The position numbers and the translations under genes were made by a program. From positions 1 through 10,028 of the forward strand of contig JAZQRF010000319.1 in NCBI GenBank assembly GCA_045629485.1: DNA of 10,028 bases, written 5' to 3'. This document shows, piece by piece, positions 6,231-10,028 of the stretch; the stretch's first letter is position 1, and every line of letters starts with the position of its first letter. Below the pieces are notes generated by a model. The model did not search any database. It was not told the DNA's origin and worked only from the letters and a program-made list of their open reading frames with translations. Source of the DNA: Pseudopedobacter sp045629485. GTDB lineage: Bacteria > Bacteroidota > Bacteroidia > Sphingobacteriales > Sphingobacteriaceae.

Positions 6231-7486
6231 TTAGTGGCAAGCTTAAAGACCGCAACAAAACCAACCGACTATGACGACCTTGACATCTGAACAAAAATCA
6301 GCCCTTAGATTTGTCGAGAATCGCTGTAAGGAAAATAGTGGTAAATGTTCGCGAATAATTGATTTAATCCTTTACCAGTCTAATATCGATAGAGATTTTT
6401 ACGAGGAAGTCGTCCACAAAATCAGAAAACGCTCCACCATAGCATTGCACTTTCATCCCGATAGAATAACATCTCATAACCTAACTGTTGTTCAAAACCT
6501 TCAACTGACCGGGCAATACAAAAACCAGTTTGAAATTGGGATTTCTTCTGGAAGTGTTTCCGCTAAAAAAGGAGGAGATAGAGATATTTGGGAGAAAGAA
6601 TTGTTCGGAGGTTTCTACCATTCATCGAAAGTAAAAAGCAATAATAGACCTAAGTACGGCTCCTTAGACCTAACATTGACTGAAGATGGTCCATCCCCAA
6701 GATTTGGCTCATGTTATTTTCTACTTAAACCAGAAATTAGTGAAAGGTCAACTTTTACTTATGGAGACTCTCATACCCTCCCTAGAGAGAAAGGAACAAT
6801 TACTCATTTCAACTTGATTATGGAGGCACTACTTAATGACCTGTTTACAAGAAATGAAACTCTCGGTAAGAAAAACACTAGCGTTTTTAGCTTTTTAAAT
6901 TTCGTTGCCTTTAACATCGAAAATGCAGACTTCAGAAATGTTAACTCGTTTTCACGCAATCTTGATTTTTATATAGAATCCCAAGTTCACGGAGACATCT
7001 TGCTCGAACGAGATATTACAAGTCTGGTAGCCGACTATTCGTTTCACGGAACCGAAATTGAACGTGACTTTGGCAATATTTGCTCAAAATATTCAATTGA
7101 CTTTCGCTGGCACTCAGGATTCCAAATGAAGGAGACGGACTTTCCTACTAACTTTAGAGGTCCTAAAATTCCAGAAATTGCAAAGAGGATTGCCCACAGA
7201 GGCGTAGTAAACGCTTACTTACTTGGCCTTGCCTTTAACAAAATCATGAGTGAACCCAACTTATGGGGTGACTTGGGAAATAAAGAAGAGTTATTACAAC
7301 TGATTAAATACACTTGGCATTGTCTTGTCAAATTTGGTGAGCCTATTAATAAAAAGCCAGCCACTAACACTGGCTCTTGCAAAAATGGCGGGTGACGTTA
7401 TTCTCGAAAATTTCTACATTTAACTAAGTTTAGTACCGGGGGACAATGAAGTGCTTTCTATCCGCCATCTTCGCAAAGCCAAAACG
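6231..7486 (+). mobile_element. Integron-type gene cassette 1 (DUF3626)
   Basis: Boundaries follow integron rules, with cleavage between G and TT of GTTRRRY. The cassette starts after G6230 in GTTAGTGGC and ends at G7486 in GTTATGGGC, 1256 bp in all. The opening 9-mer (6230-6238) is the exact reverse complement of GCCACTAAC (7360-7368), the R'' end of its own attC. That relation is expected when the cassette circularises. It holds one gene, reading toward the attC, with a 40-nt leader. The sequence left of 6230 has no attC half, so the cassette sits next to a non-canonical or decayed site. Confidence 0.75.
6271..7395 (+). CDS. DUF3626 family protein, 374 aa
   Basis: The protein matches my knowledge of the DUF3626 family along its length: HFHPDR at 60-65, GISSGSVSA at 90-98, then GGDRDIWEKELFGG (101-114), RPKYGSLDL (126-134), GPSPRFGSCYF (140-150) and FTYGDS (162-167). 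The C-terminal landmarks ESQVHG (236-241), FRWHSGF (278-284) and FRGP (295-298) are also present. No signal peptide or membrane segment is seen, so it should be cytoplasmic. The molecular function is unknown; the conserved His, Arg, Glu and Gly residues suggest an enzyme or effector fold, but I make no assignment. The last 12 codons lie inside the attC left arm, so the C-terminal TNTGSCKNGG is imposed by the recombination site. The start at 6271 puts the usual short N-terminal helix before the HFHPDR region. Confidence 0.92.
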   Translation: MTTLTSEQKSALRFVENRCKENSGKCSRIIDLILYQSNIDRDFYEEVVHKIRKRSTIALHFHPDRITSHNLTVVQNLQLTGQYKNQFEIGISSGSVSAKKGGDRDIWEKELFGGFYHSSKVKSNNRPKYGSLDLTLTEDGPSPRFGSCYFLLKPEISERSTFTYGDSHTLPREKGTITHFNLIMEALLNDLFTRNETLGKKNTSVFSFLNFVAFNIENADFRNVNSFSRNLDFYIESQVHGDILLERDITSLVADYSFHGTEIERDFGNICSKYSIDFRWHSGFQMKETDFPTNFRGPKIPEIAKRIAHRGVVNAYLLGLAFNKIMSEPNLWGDLGNKEELLQLIKYTWHCLVKFGEPINKKPATNTGSCKNGG

Positions 7487-7494
7487 TTATGGGC
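7360..7494 (+). other. attC recombination site between the two cassettes
   Basis: The site folds like an attC. R'' (in GCCACTAAC, 7360-7368) faces R' (GTTATGGGC, 7486-7494) with 7 of 9 pairs. Unpaired spacers follow (7369-7370 and 7482-7485). L'' TGGCT (7371-7375) pairs with L' AGCCA (7477-7481). C7376 is then extrahelical, and the stem continues from 7377-7391 with 7462-7476 (13 of 15 pairs). The 70-nt terminal loop is 7392-7461. The core distance of about 131 nt (7362-7492) lies within the known attC size range. The stop codon of DUF3626 (7393-7395) falls at the base of the loop. Confidence 0.8.
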
Positions 7495-7560
7495 AAGTTT
7501 GGAGAACCCAGACGAACAAAAAATATTATAGACAAATAGACATTTCAAAAACAGAATTGA

Positions 7561-8040
7561 ATGAGAAACATAATCGTAATAACGACAGTAATAATAACAT
7601 TTCTCTGTTCTTGCACATCAAATAACAGTAATGGTGTGAACGACCAGAATGTAAATCAGACTGCAAATGACAAGACAACAGAGCTAAATGGAGTTTTATG
7701 TTACCCGTCAGACTATATTCCTAAAATGACAGTCTATTTAAAGGAGACCAACTCTGACAAGGTTTATAAACTGACAACAACAGACAATCAACGACTTTTT
7801 AAATTCACAAACATTCCTTTTGGTGACTATTGTGCCTACGCTTACACTTTTGACAAAACACTAACTGACACAAGCGGAATCGAAACTAAAGCAAGTGGAG
7901 GTTACACAAAAGCCGTTCCTTGTGGCTTGACAGTAAACTGCAATGACCATACTTTAATAAACTTCAAAATTGACAATAACATTAGTAAGGACACAATTAG
8001 TATATGTGACTTTTATGGAGCAATTGTACCAACAGAATGA
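7561..8040 (+). CDS. Small lipoprotein with a carboxypeptidase-regulatory-like sandwich, 159 aa
   Basis: A short N-terminus with the hydrophobic run IIVITTVIITFL leads to the lipobox LCSC, with Cys18 as lipidation site, so the mature protein is anchored on a membrane facing outward. A low-complexity Asn/Asp/Thr linker (19-41) follows. Residues 42-140 read as one beta-sandwich: LNGVLCYPSDYIPKMTVYL, then RLFKFTNIPFGDYCAYAY. The pattern of a strand, a YPS-x-x-IP turn and a late PxGxY turn is that of transthyretin/CarboxypepD-regulatory-like domains. Cys47, 91, 121, 127 and 149 could form disulfides. No catalytic motif is visible and the role is unknown. The stop lies 11 nt before the attC, typical of a cassette gene. 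Confidence 0.85.
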   Translation: MRNIIVITTVIITFLCSCTSNNSNGVNDQNVNQTANDKTTELNGVLCYPSDYIPKMTVYLKETNSDKVYKLTTTDNQRLFKFTNIPFGDYCAYAYTFDKTLTDTSGIETKASGGYTKAVPCGLTVNCNDHTLINFKIDNNISKDTISICDFYGAIVPTE

Positions 8041-8051
8041 ATAGGAAACCA

Positions 8052-8157
8052 GCCCATAACAGCACCTACAAGAAATTGGCGGTTCAGTGGTTAAATGAAG
8101 CTTTGTGCTTCGTATCAAGTGCAGTGTTGGCAGACAGTTTTGTGCTCCGAAATCCCG
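8052..8157 (+). other. Truncated attC of cassette 2 (left arm and terminal-loop region)
   Basis: R'' (GCCCATAAC, 8052-8060) is followed by a stem-like arm, CACCTACAAGAAATTGGCGG (8063-8082), as in the intact attC upstream. The complementary right arm, which should begin CCGCCAATTTC and close with GTTRRRY, is found neither before 8158 nor in the rest of the window. In between is loop-region sequence with a small GAAGC/GCTTC hairpin (8097-8111). The break coincides with the left REP of the RAYT unit. Confidence 0.6.
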
Positions 8158-8206
8158 TCTGGCGCAAGTATGCAGTCGGGGAATGAGGGAAGGGTACTTG
8201 TGCCTT
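8158..8206. repeat. Left REP palindrome
   Basis: GGCGCAAGTA (8161-8170) pairs with TACTTGTGCC (8195-8204), with one G-T wobble, around a 24-nt G-rich loop. The 3' arm ends 24 nt before the RAYT start codon, so in mRNA the hairpin would lie in the leader. Confidence 0.7.
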
Positions 8207-8228
8207 TAAATAATAGTAAAAATAACTG

Positions 8229-8729
8229 ATGAGCAGAAAATACAAATTCCACGAACAGGACGAGTTATACTTCGTTACGTTTTCAGTCATCAACTGGATA
8301 GACTTGTTCATCAGGAATGAGTATAAACAGGTAATGCTGGACAGTTGGGAATATTGTATAGAAAATAAAGGATTGGAAGTATACGGCTGGTGTATGATGA
8401 CGAGCCATATACACATGCTGATAGGAACAAATAAAGACAGGTTAGAAAATATTATGCGGGATATGAAGAAGTATACGTCTGAAATGTTGAAACAAGTGAT
8501 TAAAACCCATCCACAAGAAAGCCGAAGGGAGTGGCTGTTGTGGATGATGGAAAGAGCAGGTAAAAAGAACAGTAACAATATAAATTTTCAATTATGGAGA
8601 CAGGACAACCATCCGGTAACGGCAGGTATTGTAGAAAAAGCAGAAGATTACCTCTATAGTAGTGCAAGGGACTATTTTGGAATGAAAGGGATGTTGCCAT
8701 TGAAGTTTGTAGAAGCGTTAAAGGTATGA
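8229..8729 (+). CDS. REP-associated tyrosine transposase (RAYT, Y1/HUH) with internal deletion
   Basis: The N-terminus YKFHEQDELYFVTFSVINW and the motif MTSHIHMLIG, with HUH histidines His60 and His62, are typical of Bacteroidota RAYTs (Transposase_17/IS200-like). KKYTSEMLK (80-88), LWRQDNHP (122-129) and AGIVEKAEDYLYSSARDYFG (132-151) also match the family. In relatives about 20-25 residues including YIHxNPV separate DNHP from AGIVEK. Here DNHP runs straight into VTAGIVEK, so that block is missing in frame. By recall, the catalytic Tyr of E. coli TnpA-REP (Tyr115) lies in this motif, so the protein should be unable to form the covalent DNA intermediate. The remaining length, 166 residues, is short for the group by the same amount. 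It may survive as a DNA-binding remnant. Confidence 0.88.
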   Translation: MSRKYKFHEQDELYFVTFSVINWIDLFIRNEYKQVMLDSWEYCIENKGLEVYGWCMMTSHIHMLIGTNKDRLENIMRDMKKYTSEMLKQVIKTHPQESRREWLLWMMERAGKKNSNNINFQLWRQDNHPVTAGIVEKAEDYLYSSARDYFGMKGMLPLKFVEALKV

Positions 8730-8845
8730 AAGAGGTTATGAGAGGATTTAATAATGAAGGCACAAGTACTCAGCCGCACATGGCTAAGGCTGCATACTTG
8801 CGCCAGAGAGGAGAATTAAAGGATCTGGATGATATGGTTTTATGA
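8726..8845 (+). CDS. Possible 39-aa ORF overlapping the RAYT stop and reading through the right REP
   Basis: The start ATG shares four bases (ATGA, 8726-8729) with the RAYT stop, the usual layout for translational coupling. The product starts MKEVMRGFNNEG, crosses the right REP as TSTQPHMAKAAYLRQ, and ends GELKDLDDMVL. No known domain is recognised. Repeat copy A keeps a tail GEFKDLDDVVF with the stop in the same place; the three substitutions are conservative. However, mismatch density is similar in the adjacent non-coding part, so this is weak evidence of selection. It may be a real small protein, or a chance frame created by the REP. No Shine-Dalgarno sequence is obvious. Confidence 0.35.
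   Translation: MKEVMRGFNNEGTSTQPHMAKAAYLRQRGELKDLDDMVL
8757..8807. repeat. Right REP palindrome
   Basis: GGCACAAGTA (8759-8768) pairs with TACTTGCGCC (8795-8804), with one wobble, around a 26-nt loop that itself contains AGCC/GGCT. It is the inverted counterpart of the left REP and lies 27 nt behind the RAYT stop. It could also stabilise the 3' end of the transcript. Confidence 0.7.
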
Positions 8846-8948
8846 AAAAAGAAAATTCTTTTAGATTAATAATGTTTATATATTCGGAATAATAAACGAT
8901 ATAATTTATTTCGCTATGATGATTATAGCGAAGATAGAGGAACATATA
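8811..8948. repeat. Direct repeat copy B
   Basis: The 138-bp partner of 5961-6086, about 93% identical outside a 12-nt insertion (8897-8908). It starts directly behind the right REP with GAGAATTAAAGG and ends near AACATATAA. It includes the last codons of the 39-aa ORF, then AT-rich sequence with TATATTCGG and TTTCGCTATGATGATTATAG. Confidence 0.85.
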
Positions 8949-9023
8949 AGTACCAATTACAAACTTAGCCCCGAAGGTGCAGGAATAGGGTGAAGGGAAA
9001 ACATTACATAAACCAAGAGATTT

Positions 9024-10028
9024 ATGGATAATAATTGGAAAAAGCATTTACTAAAATCTGGATTGCCATTTGAATACGAAGTGAAAGAGTGTTTTGTAAA
9101 AAATGGCTGTACAGTTTGGGATGAATATTCTTATTTAAAACGTGATGAGCATAATATTGAGAAAGAGTTTTCATATGATTTAGATGCAAATACATGGCAA
9201 GGAGGACATTCCATAGATTTTATGGTGGAATGCAAATACAAAACAGAACCGACTAAGTGGGTTTTTACTCCAGACCCATATTCATATCAACAAGATTTAA
9301 GTAAAAACTCATTTTTTCATCCTGTTGACCACTTTACTAAAAACTCATTTCTATTTAACAGGATTCCATTCGACAATGTTTTTGAGGAAGCTTTAGGGCC
9401 TTTTTGCCTTAAAGGTGTGGAGATATTAAATAATCAATCAATTGAAGTCAATATTAGTAGAGCTATAAGTCAATTGTCATACGCTTTTATAGATAAAGTA
9501 ATTAGCGCATTTTCTAGTCAGTTAGACAAAGATGTAGAGATGTTTAACGACTCTATTTTCCTTCAAATACCAATAATAATTACGAATGCTGATTTACATC
9601 TAATCAATCAAAATATAACAACAAAGGAAATTGAGAATGCTAATTCAATTGAGGAAATATCCACTCAACATGATTTTTTGATATTTCACAATAAGATTGG
9701 AGAGCATTTGAGAGATTTTAATATTAAAAAGTTAGCTGAGTTTTTCACTGGAAAAGAACAAGAATTAGTTGATGCGAGAATAAATACCTTCACTAAGGAC
9801 TTAAATCATTTTGTTAATGTAATTGCTTCAAATTATTCTCCTGAGTGTATCTTGATTATGAAGCATGATGAGAAACATGAGAACTATAAGAAGCTTTTTA
9901 AATATATCAATTTCTTGACTAAAAAATCTCCAGAACTTGAGAAAAGAATGGATGAAGTTCAAGATGAAATGAAAAGAAAACATGATGAGTTTACAGAAAA
10001 GATTAAGAAGAGAAAAAACGCTGTACAA
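9024..10028 (+). CDS. Predicted PD-(D/E)XK-nuclease-like protein (N-terminal 335 aa, cut by window end)
   Basis: An uninterrupted frame of 335 codons runs off the window. Residues 16-30 (FEYEVKECFVKNGCT) look like the first helix of a restriction-endonuclease-like fold. EEF-type and DLDA strands follow (47-55), then SIDFMVECKYK at 63-73, which has the Asp65...Glu69-x-Lys71 arrangement of a PD-(D/E)XK active site. The middle (130-240) alternates strands and helices (ISRAISQLSYAFIDKV; IFLQIPIIITNADLHL). The visible end from about 300 is a Lys/Glu-rich coiled coil. The nuclease reading rests on the motif and pattern only; no family name is recognised. The gene is AT-rich and sits just beyond the direct repeat, in a setting where defence genes are common. 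The start at 9024 is the ATG nearest the frame's conserved-looking part. Confidence 0.75.
   Translation, partial: MDNNWKKHLLKSGLPFEYEVKECFVKNGCTVWDEYSYLKRDEHNIEKEFSYDLDANTWQGGHSIDFMVECKYKTEPTKWVFTPDPYSYQQDLSKNSFFHPVDHFTKNSFLFNRIPFDNVFEEALGPFCLKGVEILNNQSIEVNISRAISQLSYAFIDKVISAFSSQLDKDVEMFNDSIFLQIPIIITNADLHLINQNITTKEIENANSIEEISTQHDFLIFHNKIGEHLRDFNIKKLAEFFTGKEQELVDARINTFTKDLNHFVNVIASNYSPECILIMKHDEKHENYKKLFKYINFLTKKSPELEKRMDEVQDEMKRKHDEFTEKIKKRKNAVQ

Larger units (their letters stand above)
7487..8157 (+). mobile_element. Integron-type gene cassette 2 (small lipoprotein), 3' end damaged
   Basis: It begins at the same G/TT cut with GTTATGGGC (7486-7494), the exact reverse complement of GCCCATAAC at 8052-8060, where its own attC opens. 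Both cassettes share a start pattern: GTTA, two variable bases, GGCAAG, C/T, TT. The single gene has a 74-nt leader and reads toward the attC. The expected right arm of the attC is missing, so the true end is unknown; 8157 is where the RAYT unit starts. Confidence 0.7.
8158..8807 (+). mobile_element. RAYT/REP unit: transposase gene between inverted REP palindromes
   Basis: An outer 18-bp sequence TCTGGCGCAAGTATGCAG (8158-8175) recurs inverted at 8790-8807. An inner 13-bp sequence GTACTTGTGCCTT (8194-8206) recurs inverted at 8757-8769. Each side alone also folds as a hairpin. The RAYT gene lies between them. This matches the known arrangement of REP-associated tyrosine transposases flanked by REPs in opposite orientation. 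No target-site duplication is recognisable. Confidence 0.75.

Noticed and set aside
6098..6232. Plus-strand frame ending near the cassette junction (KLPVSAFGENDKYDLLY)
   Set aside because: The short stretch looks protein-like, but there is no suitable start and no recognisable family; too little to call even a remnant.
8084..8578. Minus-strand open frame of 164 codons
   Set aside because: It lies antisense to the RAYT gene, which has clear family motifs; the antisense frame has no recognisable domain.
8158..8807. Conventional insertion sequence with terminal inverted repeats
   Set aside because: The inverted repeats are themselves hairpins flanking a Y1/HUH gene, no DDE transposase is present and no target duplication is recognisable; a RAYT/REP unit explains it better.
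9828..10028. Minus-strand hydrophobic open frame
   Set aside because: It is antisense to the Lys/Glu-rich end of the nuclease-like gene; hydrophobicity arises from reversing AAA/GAA codons.

Overview
The window looks like a chromosomal piece of a Bacteroidota bacterium, probably from the Chitinophagaceae or a relative. The signs are lipoprotein signal peptides with Bacteroidota-style lipoboxes, weak or absent Shine-Dalgarno sequences, a Bacteroidota-type REP-associated tyrosine transposase (RAYT), AT-rich spacers and period-8 intergenic repeats. This placement is an inference from gene content; no rRNA or other taxonomic marker is present.

Left part (1-5745), ordinary chromosome. On the minus strand are the start of a ferredoxin-NADP reductase (1-240, cut by the window edge), a frameshifted and truncated GH13 alpha-amylase-family lipoprotein gene (313-911, a pseudogene) and a classical short-chain dehydrogenase (1143-1940) with a hairpin terminator behind it. 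Divergent from it is a secreted alpha/beta-hydrolase esterase (2065-2934), followed by a 209-aa conserved-looking protein (3046-3675). That gene converges on a fibronectin-III-containing protein (4174-4788). The space between them holds two period-8 repeat arrays on either side of a bidirectional terminator. A 720-bp spacer follows with a 19-nt-spaced motif and four 42-bp tandem units. A small winged-HTH-like gene (5509-5745) closes this part.

Right part (5746-10028), accessory. The base composition falls and the content changes. Two consecutive integron-type gene cassettes lie at 6231-7486 (DUF3626 protein) and 7487 to about 8157 (small lipoprotein). Each cassette begins with a 9-mer that is the exact reverse complement of the 9-mer opening its own attC. 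The attC between them (7360-7494) folds with R boxes, an unpaired spacer, L boxes with one extrahelical base, a long stem and a 70-nt terminal loop. No integrase gene is visible, so within this window the array is CALIN-like (attC sites without an integrase). The attC of the second cassette keeps only its left arm. Its right arm is missing where a RAYT unit begins.

The RAYT unit (8158-8807) consists of a RAYT gene between two inverted REP palindromes. The transposase keeps its HUH motif but has lost in frame the segment that normally holds the catalytic-tyrosine motif YIHxNP, so it is probably dead. A 39-codon ORF overlaps the RAYT stop by 4 nt and reads through the right REP. A roughly 126-bp imperfect direct repeat (5961-6086 and 8811-8948) brackets the whole cassette-plus-RAYT block. 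After it starts a gene with a PD-(D/E)XK-nuclease-like N-terminus (9024-10028), cut by the window end.

The main result is a small integron-cassette island, damaged by a RAYT/REP unit and bracketed by direct repeats, next to a possible nuclease gene.
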